Shown one piece after another: positions 22,441-30,990 of a stretch of DNA of 64,000 bases. Every line of letters starts with the position of its first letter. Within the stretch, counting starts at the first letter, position 1. The notes below the pieces were generated by a model. That model was given only the letters and a program-made list of their open reading frames with translations. It ran no database searches and had not been told where the DNA came from. A program made the translations under genes and the position numbers. The stretch comes from Bacteroides muris (ex Afrizal et al. 2022) (GTDB lineage Bacteria; Bacteroidota; Bacteroidia; Bacteroidales; Bacteroidaceae): NCBI RefSeq assembly GCF_004793475.1, contig NZ_SRYZ01000011.1, forward strand, positions 1 through 64,000, written 5' to 3'.

Positions 22441-25400
22441 ATGAAAAGAAAAGGATTTAAAATAGCACTTTGGGCGTTGCTTACTCCTATAACATTATTT
22501 ATAATACTGATGATATTGCTCTATGTACCTCCCGTACAAAGTTTCATACGGAAGCAAGCTACGGCAATTGCGTCAGATGCTACGGGTATGGATATATCCG
22601 TAGAACGGATTGATTTGCGCTTTCCTTTGAATCTGCTGGTTCGTGGTGTACTTGTAGTAGAACCGGCTGACAGCACTGCCGGTGTGCAGCATCCCGATAC
22701 CTTGTTGAATCTGGAAAGCCTGAATGTACATGTGCAGGCATGGCCTTTGTTTAAAGGAAAAGTGGAGGTAGATGACATTACCTTGAAAAAAGTTGCCGTA
22801 AACTCCTCCAATCTGGTGGAAGGCATGCGCATCAAAGGGGTACTGGGGCATTTCTTTCTTGAAAGCCATGGTATAGATCTCACTAAGGAAGATGCTATCC
22901 TCAATAACATTGAGTTGAGCGATACCCACGTTCAGGTGATGCTTACCGATACGACCGAGACTCCCAAAGATACCACTGAGACGGCGTTGAACTGGAAAGT
23001 GACTCTCCATACCCTGAAATTGAAGAATGTATCGGTCGATTTACAGATGCCGTTGGATTCTATGGGACTGAAAGCCCATATAGGGGATGCAGAGATTGCG
23101 GATGCCGCCGCCGATTTGAAGCATCAGTTCTATGGCTGGAGGAAATTCCTGCTGACCGGAACTTCCGTCAATTATGATACCGGCGGCCCGGGAAGTGCGA
23201 TAGGATTCGACCCCTCGCACATCGCTCTTCGTGACATCCGTCTGGGCATTGACTCTGTGATGTACTACGGCAGGGATATGAACGCCGTTATCCGGGAATT
23301 TTCCATGTACGAGCGTTCCGGTTTGAGTGTAACTTCTCTGACCGGTCGGTTGTTTGCCGACTCTACCGTTATCCGTATCCCTTCTTTGAAGTTACTGACA
23401 CCTCATAGTGAAATGAACCTTACGGCACAGACTTACTGGAAACTGATAAATATGCCTACCATCGGCCGTCTGACAGCCCGTTTCAATGCCCGTATCGGCA
23501 AACAGGATGTACTGCTTTTTGCCGGTGGCCTGCCGGAAGCTTTCAAGGAAGCCTACCCGTTCCGTCCGTTGACGATTCATGCCGGTACAGAAGGAAACCT
23601 GAAGCAGATGCAGATTTCACGTTTTACGGCCGAGCTGCCCGGAGCTTTTTCGCTGAGTGGAGGAGGAGAGTTTTGGAATCTGACCGACAGTGTAAAACGT
23701 AGCGGGAGCATGGACTTTGAAATGCACACACAGAACCTGAACTTCCTGACCGGACTTGCCGACATTGCTCCCGACGGCTCTGTCATCGTGCCGGACAGCA
23801 TGCACCTTGCGGCATGTGTCGGTGTGGAGGGGGCGCAGTGCACTGCTACCCTGAAGCTGCAAGAGAAGGAGGGCGACTTGAATCTGGATGCTGCCTATAA
23901 CCTTGCTACGGAGGCCTACCATGCCGACCTTGCCATCAACAACTTGCAGGTGCATCACTTCCTGCCTAAGGACTCTATCTATGCTCTTACGGCAAAGATG
24001 TCCGCTAAGGGACAAGGGGTGGATATGGCATCACGAAAGACTGTGGCTGCTTTGAATGCTTCCTTGGAAAAACTACAGTATGGCCATTGGGACATTTCCG
24101 GCGTGGATGTGCATGCCGGACTCAAGTCATCCGTTGCTACCGTCCGTCTTGCCAGCGATAATGTTCTTCTCAAGATGCAGGGAAATGCGGATATGCGTCT
24201 TGACCGCAGCTATCTGGATGGCGCTTTGGATTTGAATGTGAAAGAGGTAAATCTGCATAAGCTGGGGTTGGTGCCCCGACCGTTGAAACACCCGTTTGCC
24301 TTTACAATGGGAGTGGAGGCACGCCATGATTCTCTCAAGTTGAGGCTTGATGCCGGTGACTTGAATCTGCGTTTCCGCGCCCACAGCACGTTGAAGAAGT
24401 TGATGGAACAGTCGGATAAATTTGTCTCTATCCTGACAAAGCAGATTGATGAACGGTGTCTGGACCATGCCGCTTTGCGCCAAGTCCTTCCTTCAGCGGG
24501 CATGCATCTGGAAGCCGGTAATCAGAATCCCGTCAGTTATTTTCTGGCTGCAAAGGGTATTTCCTATAATGATTTCAAACTGAGTTTCGGGTTTACTCCG
24601 CAAGTCGGCATCAACGGGCGTACGGCTGTTCACGGATTGCGCATGGACTCCTTGCAGCTTGATACGATATTTTTTACAGTGAAACAGGATACTGCCCGCA
24701 TGAAGTTGCAAGGCGGTGTCATAAACGGTCCCAAGAACCCGCAGTTTGTGTTCCGCAGTACTCTGACGGGTGAAGTCCGTAATGAAGATGCGGAGCTGAC
24801 TGTGGATTATGTGGATGGAAAAGGGCAGACCGGTGTGCTATTCGGTATTAATGCCCGTCCGTTGACCGAAGGACATGGTCGCGGTAATGGTGTGCTGCTG
24901 AACCTCGTTCCTGCCGAGCCGATTATTGCTTTCCGTAAATTCCATTTTGAGGACAATTGTAACTGGATTTATTTGCATAAGAATATGCGCGTCTATGCCA
25001 ATATCGACATGGACAGCGACGACGGTTTGTGCTTCCGCATGCAGTCAAACAAGGATGACACCCTTTCTTTGCAGAACATAAATGTGGAACTGAACCGGTT
25101 GCGTTTGGACGAACTGACCGATGTGCTTCCTTATATGCCCCGGCTTACGGGATTGTTCTCTGCCGAAGCAAATTATATACAGACCGCCACTTCCTTGCAG
25201 GTGTCTGCCGAAGCTAATGTAGAGAAACTGACCTACGAACGCCAACCGGTTGGAGATATCGGCTTGGGGGCTACCTGGTTACCGGGCGACAAGGATACAC
25301 ACTATCTGAATACCTATTTCACATATGATAATGAAGAGGTGATGACTGCCGACGGTATCCTGAAGCAGAAGAACGGAAAGGATACCCTGGAAGTGTCCAC

Positions 25401-26988
25401 TCGTTTCGAACATTTCCCATTGAAGATGGTCAATGCATTCATCCCTGACCAAATGGTGACTTTTACCGGAGATATTGATGGGGGGCTTTATATTGGCGGT
25501 TCGCCGGACAAGCCTCAGATGCATGGTGATATTGCTTTGGACAGCGTGTCGGTCTACGCACGTCAGGCAGGAGCACGTTACTGGTTTGACAACCGTCCGG
25601 TACAGGTAAAAGACAACCAGTTGATATTCGATAAGTTTGCCATTTATACCACCAGCAAGAATCCGTTTACGATTGACGGTAAGGTAGATTTCCGGAATAT
25701 GGAACGTCCTACAGCCAATCTCAATCTGCTGGCCGAAAATTATACCTTGCTGGATGCACCGCGCACCCGCGAGAGCTTGGTTTACGGAAAAGTGTTTGTC
25801 GATTTGCGTGCCACGGTGAAGGGGCCGCTTGACGGGCTTGCCATGCGCGGAAACATGAACCTGCTGGGCAATACCAACGTGACGTATGTGTTGACCGACT
25901 CTCCTTTGACTGTAGAAGACCGCCTTGACGGACTGGTCACCTTTACCTCGTTTGCCGATACCATGTCGGTGGCGGCAGAAGAGGTGCCGGCCATGTCGTT
26001 GGGAGGGTTGGAGATGTACATGTCTGTCCATATAGACGATGCGGTCCGCCTTCGTGCCGACCTGAGTACCGACCGCAGCAAGTATATCGAACTGGAAGGC
26101 GGTGGTGACCTGAACATGCAGTATACCCCGCAGGGAGATATGAGCCTTACCGGACGCTACACCCTTTCGGGCGGTGTCATGAAGTATTCGTTGCCCATTA
26201 TTCCGCTGAAGGAGTTCCAGTTCAATCCCGGCAGCTATGTGGATTGGCGGGGCAATATCATGAATCCTGCTCTGAATCTGAAAGCAACGGAACGTGTACG
26301 TTCTTCTGTGTCCGATGGAGATGGGGAAGGTTCGCGAATGGTGAATTTCGATGTTTCCATTTCCATTAAGAACAAGCTTGAATCGCCCGATCTCATTTTC
26401 GATATTTCGGCACCCGAAGATGCCGCAGTGGAGAATGAGTTGCAAGCCATGGGTGCAGAGGAACGCAGTAAGCAGGCCATTGCCATGCTTGCCACAGGCA
26501 TCTATCTGAATAGTGGTGCCAAAGGAGGAGGATTGACGATGGGAGCTGCCTTGAACTCTGTGCTTCAGAGCCAGATAAATTCTTTGGCGGGAGGCATAAA
26601 GGGCGCTAATATCAGCGTGGGTGTGGAAGACCGCACCTCTTCTGAAACAGGCGACACGCAGAAAGATTTCAGCTTCCGTTATTCCCAGCGTTTCTTCAAC
26701 GACCGCGTGCAGATTGTCATCGGTGGTAAGGTATCTACCGGTGCCAATGCCACGAACAATGCGGAGTCGTTCATCGACAATATATCGTTGGAATACCGCC
26801 TTGATGCTTCGGGCACCCGTTATGTCCGGGTATTCCATAATAAAAATTATGAAAGCATACTTGATGGCGAGATAACCGAGACGGGTGTCGGCCTTGTATT
26901 GCGCCGGAAGATGGACCGGTTGGGTGAACTCTTCATCTTTAAAAAGAAGGGGATAAAGGAGCGGGAAAACGGGTTGAAGAGGGAGTGA
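22441..26988 (+). CDS. tamB: Translocation/assembly module protein TamB (DUF490)
   Basis: The 1515-residue protein starts with a signal anchor (about residues 8-28), followed by a very long series of amphipathic beta strands, as in AsmA/TamB-like bridge proteins. The C-terminal 350 residues carry the TamB domain, with a region like YTLSGGVMKYSLPIIPLKEF, the GSYVDWRG segment, and RYSQRFFNDRVQIVIGG near the end. TamB spans the periplasm between the inner membrane and a BamA-like partner and is linked to outer membrane biogenesis and lipid transport. The BamA-like lipoprotein gene follows 79 bases later. Confidence 0.92.
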   Translation: MKRKGFKIALWALLTPITLFIILMILLYVPPVQSFIRKQATAIASDATGMDISVERIDLRFPLNLLVRGVLVVEPADSTAGVQHPDTLLNLESLNVHVQAWPLFKGKVEVDDITLKKVAVNSSNLVEGMRIKGVLGHFFLESHGIDLTKEDAILNNIELSDTHVQVMLTDTTETPKDTTETALNWKVTLHTLKLKNVSVDLQMPLDSMGLKAHIGDAEIADAAADLKHQFYGWRKFLLTGTSVNYDTGGPGSAIGFDPSHIALRDIRLGIDSVMYYGRDMNAVIREFSMYERSGLSVTSLTGRLFADSTVIRIPSLKLLTPHSEMNLTAQTYWKLINMPTIGRLTARFNARIGKQDVLLFAGGLPEAFKEAYPFRPLTIHAGTEGNLKQMQISRFTAELPGAFSLSGGGEFWNLTDSVKRSGSMDFEMHTQNLNFLTGLADIAPDGSVIVPDSMHLAACVGVEGAQCTATLKLQEKEGDLNLDAAYNLATEAYHADLAINNLQVHHFLPKDSIYALTAKMSAKGQGVDMASRKTVAALNASLEKLQYGHWDISGVDVHAGLKSSVATVRLASDNVLLKMQGNADMRLDRSYLDGALDLNVKEVNLHKLGLVPRPLKHPFAFTMGVEARHDSLKLRLDAGDLNLRFRAHSTLKKLMEQSDKFVSILTKQIDERCLDHAALRQVLPSAGMHLEAGNQNPVSYFLAAKGISYNDFKLSFGFTPQVGINGRTAVHGLRMDSLQLDTIFFTVKQDTARMKLQGGVINGPKNPQFVFRSTLTGEVRNEDAELTVDYVDGKGQTGVLFGINARPLTEGHGRGNGVLLNLVPAEPIIAFRKFHFEDNCNWIYLHKNMRVYANIDMDSDDGLCFRMQSNKDDTLSLQNINVELNRLRLDELTDVLPYMPRLTGLFSAEANYIQTATSLQVSAEANVEKLTYERQPVGDIGLGATWLPGDKDTHYLNTYFTYDNEEVMTADGILKQKNGKDTLEVSTRFEHFPLKMVNAFIPDQMVTFTGDIDGGLYIGGSPDKPQMHGDIALDSVSVYARQAGARYWFDNRPVQVKDNQLIFDKFAIYTTSKNPFTIDGKVDFRNMERPTANLNLLAENYTLLDAPRTRESLVYGKVFVDLRATVKGPLDGLAMRGNMNLLGNTNVTYVLTDSPLTVEDRLDGLVTFTSFADTMSVAAEEVPAMSLGGLEMYMSVHIDDAVRLRADLSTDRSKYIELEGGGDLNMQYTPQGDMSLTGRYTLSGGVMKYSLPIIPLKEFQFNPGSYVDWRGNIMNPALNLKATERVRSSVSDGDGEGSRMVNFDVSISIKNKLESPDLIFDISAPEDAAVENELQAMGAEERSKQAIAMLATGIYLNSGAKGGGLTMGAALNSVLQSQINSLAGGIKGANISVGVEDRTSSETGDTQKDFSFRYSQRFFNDRVQIVIGGKVSTGANATNNAESFIDNISLEYRLDASGTRYVRVFHNKNYESILDGEITETGVGLVLRRKMDRLGELFIFKKKGIKERENGLKRE

Positions 26989-27067
26989 GTTGACAAAGCA
27001 GAAAGTATTCATCTTCTTTCCCTCCTTGCATCTTCATCAGCTTGAAACTTAATATGAAGCAAATGAT

Positions 27068-29422
27068 ATGAAACGATTGATATTGCATGTTGCAGGATTG
27101 ATTTTTCTGGCGGGTTGCTCTACTACGAAGCACTTGCCCGAAGGAGAAATACTCTATACCGGCCAGAAGCCGATGGTGGTATTGAATCGCAGTGAAACCC
27201 CCGTTGGCGAGATTGCTATGGAAGAGGTGGAGGCGGCTCTTGCCACGGCGCCCAATAATTCTTTGTTGGGAAGTTCCAGAATCCGTTATCCCTTTCCTTT
27301 CGGACTGTGGATTTACAATGGTTTCCAGAAATACGAGAAAGGGTTGGGCAAGTGGATATTCAATAAGTTTGCCGCCACTCCGGTACTTATGTCCACAGTG
27401 AATCCTGATATTCGCCAAAAGGCGGCTGTCAACTTGCTGCGCGATTATGGCTATTTCAATGGAAGCGTCAGCTACAAGACATTTGCAGACCCGAAGGATT
27501 CCTTGAAAGCCAAACTGCAGTATACAGTAGATATGCGTAATCCTTATTTTATAGATACGGTATATTATCGTGGTTTTAACCAGCGCACCACCCGCATCAT
27601 GGAATTGGGGCGTCGACGTTCCCTTATCAGTCCGGGAGAACAATTCAATGTGGCTGATTTGGATGGGGAGCGTACCCGTATCAGCACCTTGCTGCGTAAT
27701 GTGGGCTGTTATTATTTCCGTCCCGACTACTTGACCTATCAGGCAGATACCATGATGGTTCCTAATGGGCATGTCCAGATGCGCTTGATTCCCGTTCCCG
27801 GTATGCCAACGGTAGCCGAGAGGCAGTTCCGTGTGGGGCGTAAATCCGTATATCTTCTTGGAAAACAGGGGCAGGAGCCCAATGACAGCATGGATTATAA
27901 AGGCTTGACCATACACTACTATAACAAACCTCCGGTACGTCCCAACATGCTTTACCGTTGGCTGAACTATCAAGGTTATCGGCGGAAACGTCAGATACAG
28001 GACAGTGCGGGTATTGCCCGCCAGCGTTCCGTGCAGAGCTTGTATAGTCTGTATCGGCAAACCCGTATTCAGGAACGACTGGCAAGTGTCGGCATCTTCC
28101 GTTATGCCGAAATGCAGTATATACCGCGTGATACGGCATTTGTGTCCGATACATTAGATGTGAAAGTCATTGCCGCTCTTGATAAGCCATACGATGCCGA
28201 ATTGGATTTTAATGTCACCATGAAGAGCAATAACCAGACCGGACCGGGTGCTGCCTTTACCGTGACCAGGAACAATGTCTTCGGTGGCGGCGAAAGCTGG
28301 AATGTGAAGCTGAACGCTTCGTATGAATGGCAGACGGGCAAGGAGAGCTCTTCCTTGATGAACAGTTATGAACTGGGCATTTCCTCCTCGCTTGTCTTTC
28401 CGCGCGTGGTGTTTCCTCGGATGGGTGACCGTGAATATGATTTTCCTGCCACTACGACATTCCGTTTGTATGCCAATCAGGTGAATCGTGCCAAATATTA
28501 TAAATTGCTGGCTTTTGGCGGTAACGTCACTTACGACTTCCAACCCAAAGCCACTTCCAGGCACAGTATAACTCCTTTCAGACTGACGTTTAATGTACTG
28601 CGCAATCCTACGGCTGCTTTTGATGCGTTGCGTGCCCAGAATCCGGCTCTCTATGTCAGTTTGCGCGACCAGTTTATACCAGCTATGGAGTATACCTATA
28701 CTTATGACAATGCTTCTGTGCGTCGCAAGCGCAATCCCATTTGGTGGCAGACCACTGTCGTATCGGCCGGTAATCTGACTTCGGCTGTTTACCGCATGTT
28801 CGGCAAGCCGTTCGGCGAGGAGGGAAAGAAGCTTTTCGGTGTGCCTTTCGCACAGTTCCTGAAGCTGAATTCGGAATTCAGGTATCATTACCGTATAGAC
28901 AAGAATCAGATGATAGCCTCGCGCATTGCGGGAGGAGTGATATGGTCGTACGGAAACGCTACGACTGCCCCTTATACAGAACAGTTCTATATCGGTGGTG
29001 CCAATAGTGTGCGTGCTTTCTCTGCGCGCAGCATAGGCCCGGGTGGCTATCCTCCCGAGAAGAACAGGAAGTATACCTATATTAACCATGTAGGCGATAT
29101 CCGCATGGAAGCCAATGTAGAGTATCGCTTCCGTATGATTGCGGATTTGCACGGGGCTGTGTTTCTGGATGCCGGCAATGTATGGCTGATGCGCAAGGAC
29201 GAAAGTCGCCCGAACGGTGAGTTTACCCTGAAGAACTTCCCGAAACAGATTGCTTTGGGCACGGGATTCGGCTTGCGTTACGATTTGGACTTCCTTGTTT
29301 TCCGTCTGGATTTGGGTATCGGACTGCATAATCCGTATGATACCGGAAAGTCGGGATATTACAATATTCCTAAGTTCAAAGACGGACTGGCTGTGCACTT
29401 TGCCATCGGTTATCCGTTCTGA
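27068..29422 (+). CDS. tamL: BamA/TamA-like outer membrane lipoprotein (TamL)
   Basis: The 784-residue protein has a lipoprotein signal with lipobox LAGC (Cys about 17), which is unusual for a BamA-superfamily barrel but known for TamL of Bacteroidetes. POTRA-like repeats fill roughly residues 30-370, and the C-terminal part is a 16-strand barrel of the surface-antigen type with the RAFSARSIGPGGY motif and the IGGANSVRAF segment (the VRGF/Y-like lid-lock). It ends in GYPF with a terminal Phe. It pairs with TamB just upstream and is likely co-transcribed. Confidence 0.9.
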   Translation: MKRLILHVAGLIFLAGCSTTKHLPEGEILYTGQKPMVVLNRSETPVGEIAMEEVEAALATAPNNSLLGSSRIRYPFPFGLWIYNGFQKYEKGLGKWIFNKFAATPVLMSTVNPDIRQKAAVNLLRDYGYFNGSVSYKTFADPKDSLKAKLQYTVDMRNPYFIDTVYYRGFNQRTTRIMELGRRRSLISPGEQFNVADLDGERTRISTLLRNVGCYYFRPDYLTYQADTMMVPNGHVQMRLIPVPGMPTVAERQFRVGRKSVYLLGKQGQEPNDSMDYKGLTIHYYNKPPVRPNMLYRWLNYQGYRRKRQIQDSAGIARQRSVQSLYSLYRQTRIQERLASVGIFRYAEMQYIPRDTAFVSDTLDVKVIAALDKPYDAELDFNVTMKSNNQTGPGAAFTVTRNNVFGGGESWNVKLNASYEWQTGKESSSLMNSYELGISSSLVFPRVVFPRMGDREYDFPATTTFRLYANQVNRAKYYKLLAFGGNVTYDFQPKATSRHSITPFRLTFNVLRNPTAAFDALRAQNPALYVSLRDQFIPAMEYTYTYDNASVRRKRNPIWWQTTVVSAGNLTSAVYRMFGKPFGEEGKKLFGVPFAQFLKLNSEFRYHYRIDKNQMIASRIAGGVIWSYGNATTAPYTEQFYIGGANSVRAFSARSIGPGGYPPEKNRKYTYINHVGDIRMEANVEYRFRMIADLHGAVFLDAGNVWLMRKDESRPNGEFTLKNFPKQIALGTGFGLRYDLDFLVFRLDLGIGLHNPYDTGKSGYYNIPKFKDGLAVHFAIGYPF

Positions 29423-29521
29423 TTGTTTGTGAAGAAGTTGATTTTTCATAAAATGCGCGTTTTTGTACAGTTGAGGCTAAAGAATGAACTGAAACTTCCT
29501 TCTGCCAGTCATAAATTTTTG

Positions 29522-29529
29522 TACATTTG
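29522..29529 (+). promoter_or_regulatory. -7 box of the nucleotidyltransferase gene
   Basis: TACATTTG lies 47 bases before the ATG at 29577. A -33 box is not clear (CTTCTG nearby). Confidence 0.5.
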
Positions 29530-29576
29530 CAATCGTTATCAAACGTGATACACTAACCTTTTTAAATATAACTGAT

Positions 29577-30488
29577 ATGAAACCAACTTTATTCTTATTG
29601 GCAGCCGGTATGGGTAGCCGTTACGGTGGCTTGAAACAATTGGACGGACTGGGTCCCAATGGCGAAACTATTATGGATTATTCTATCTACGATGCTATCA
29701 ATGCCGGTTTCGGCAAGCTCGTTTTTGTTATCCGTAAGGATTTTGAGCAGGATTTCCGTGATAAAATCATTTCTAAATACGAAGGTCATATTCCATGCGA
29801 ACTGGTGTTCCAGTCTATCGACAACCTTCCCGAAGGCTTCACTTGTCCCGAAGGACGTACCAAACCTTGGGGAACCAATCATGCTGTGATGATGGGTGCC
29901 GATGTGATAAAGGAACCGTTTGCCGTTATCAATTGTGATGATTTCTATGGCCGCGACTCTTTTCAGGTAATGGGCAAATTCCTGTCTTCCCTTCCCGAAG
30001 GTTCCAAGAATGTGTATTCCATGGTAGGATTCCGCATTGGCAACACGTTGAGTGAAAGCGGTACCGTATCCCGCGGTTTGTGCGGAACGGATGCAAACAA
30101 TCTGTTGACTTCCGTAGTGGAACGTACCAAGATTCAACGTATGGACGGCGAAGTGAAGTACATCGACGATAACGGCGAATGGACTGCTACTCCCGAGACT
30201 ACTCCGGTCAGCATGAATTTCTGGGGCTTTACTCCCGATTATTTTGCTTACAGTGCAGAATTTTTCAAGAGTTTCTTGAGCGACCCGAAGAACATGGAGA
30301 ACCTGAAGAGCGAATTCTTCATCCCGCTGATGGTGGATAAGCTGATTAACGACGGCACTGCTACCTGCGAAGTGCTCGATACGACCAGCAAGTGGTTTGG
30401 TGTGACTTATCCTGAAGACCGTCAGAGCGTGGTCGACAAGATTCAGGCTCTGGTGGATGCAGGCGAATATCCTGCAAAGTTGTTCTAA
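29577..30488 (+). CDS. Sugar-phosphate nucleotidyltransferase-like protein
   Basis: The 303-residue protein begins with the nucleotidyltransferase signature LLAAGMGSRYGGLKQLDGLG (residues about 7-26), a pyrophosphorylase G-x-G-x-R...K motif. Later it has INCDDFYGRDSF with the metal-binding Asp pair. The fold is that of NTP-transferases that activate sugar phosphates, but the segment that selects the sugar or base is not familiar to me. In Bacteroides, proteins of this type sit next to a hexosamine or aminoglycoside-like kinase; none is here. It stands alone before a repeat array. Confidence 0.8.
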   Translation: MKPTLFLLAAGMGSRYGGLKQLDGLGPNGETIMDYSIYDAINAGFGKLVFVIRKDFEQDFRDKIISKYEGHIPCELVFQSIDNLPEGFTCPEGRTKPWGTNHAVMMGADVIKEPFAVINCDDFYGRDSFQVMGKFLSSLPEGSKNVYSMVGFRIGNTLSESGTVSRGLCGTDANNLLTSVVERTKIQRMDGEVKYIDDNGEWTATPETTPVSMNFWGFTPDYFAYSAEFFKSFLSDPKNMENLKSEFFIPLMVDKLINDGTATCEVLDTTSKWFGVTYPEDRQSVVDKIQALVDAGEYPAKLF

Positions 30489-30641
30489 AAGTAAGATAGA
30501 AGGATAACCTGATTCGCGATTTGCGTTAATTTATAGGACAGAAGAGCAAAAGGACAAATATGGGGAAGGCGTTTTGCCGGAGCTGTGTTTGTTCTTTTGT
30601 TCTTCTGTCTTTTTTGTTTTTGTCTTCCATGCTTCCATTCT

Positions 30642-30762
30642 TTTGCCAGCTTGTTGGCACAGTTTTGCCTCCTTGTTGGCAAGGCCTTGTCATCAGCTTG
30701 GCAAAGTCTTGCCATTACTTTGGCAAAACCGTGTCGGTGCTATGTCTATGCCTTGGCAAGGT
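30642..30762. repeat. Array 2: palindromic repeats with exact 22-bp period
   Basis: TTGCC-type arms end at 30648, 30670, 30692 and 30714, and TTGGCA starts at 30655, 30677, 30699 and 30721, all exactly 22 apart. Units read TTTTGCCa-N6-TTGGCAaag with variation. A degenerate fifth unit (30730-30751) and a closing CCTTGGCAAGG (30752-30762) follow. The region lies 3' of the nucleotidyltransferase gene. Open plus-strand frames through it (30560-30890) lack coding features. Confidence 0.85.
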
Positions 30763-30990
30763 ATTCTCTGATTACCATGACTTTTTCATTTTTAATAAAT
30801 ATGAACGAGGAGCCGCGGATACGGAAAGCAGGTGACTCAGGTTGCGGTGTGGGGCTGATGCTGGTGCTGGTGGTGTGCGAGGAAGTGTGATATACTATTG
30901 TAGGAATTGCCGGCATTTTCTCCGTTTTATCTTTATATACCGTTGAAAATCGCTACCTTTGCAGCTCTTAACGATAAATTCATTGACACT
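30763..30990. other. Rest of the 30.5-31.0 kb intergenic region
   Basis: After the repeat array there is an AT-rich stretch, then a G-rich patch (about 30840-30890, repeated GCTGGTG), then TACCTTTG (30954-30961) matching the -7 consensus, 30 bases before the ABC-F start. No gene is visible. Confidence 0.5.

Noticed and set aside
25279-27012. A 577-codon minus-strand gene opposite tamB
   Set aside because: It is a long open antisense frame caused by codon bias in tamB; it has no start context, no domain and a composition typical of shadows.
30655-30670. Sigma-54 promoter (TTGGCAC...TTGCC) in array 2
   Set aside because: The distance between the GG and GC elements is one base short, and the words are explained by the repeat units.
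30560-30890. Three overlapping plus-strand small genes
   Set aside because: They are composed of the 22-bp array and T-rich DNA; open in all frames by composition, hydrophobic low-complexity products, no conserved pattern.
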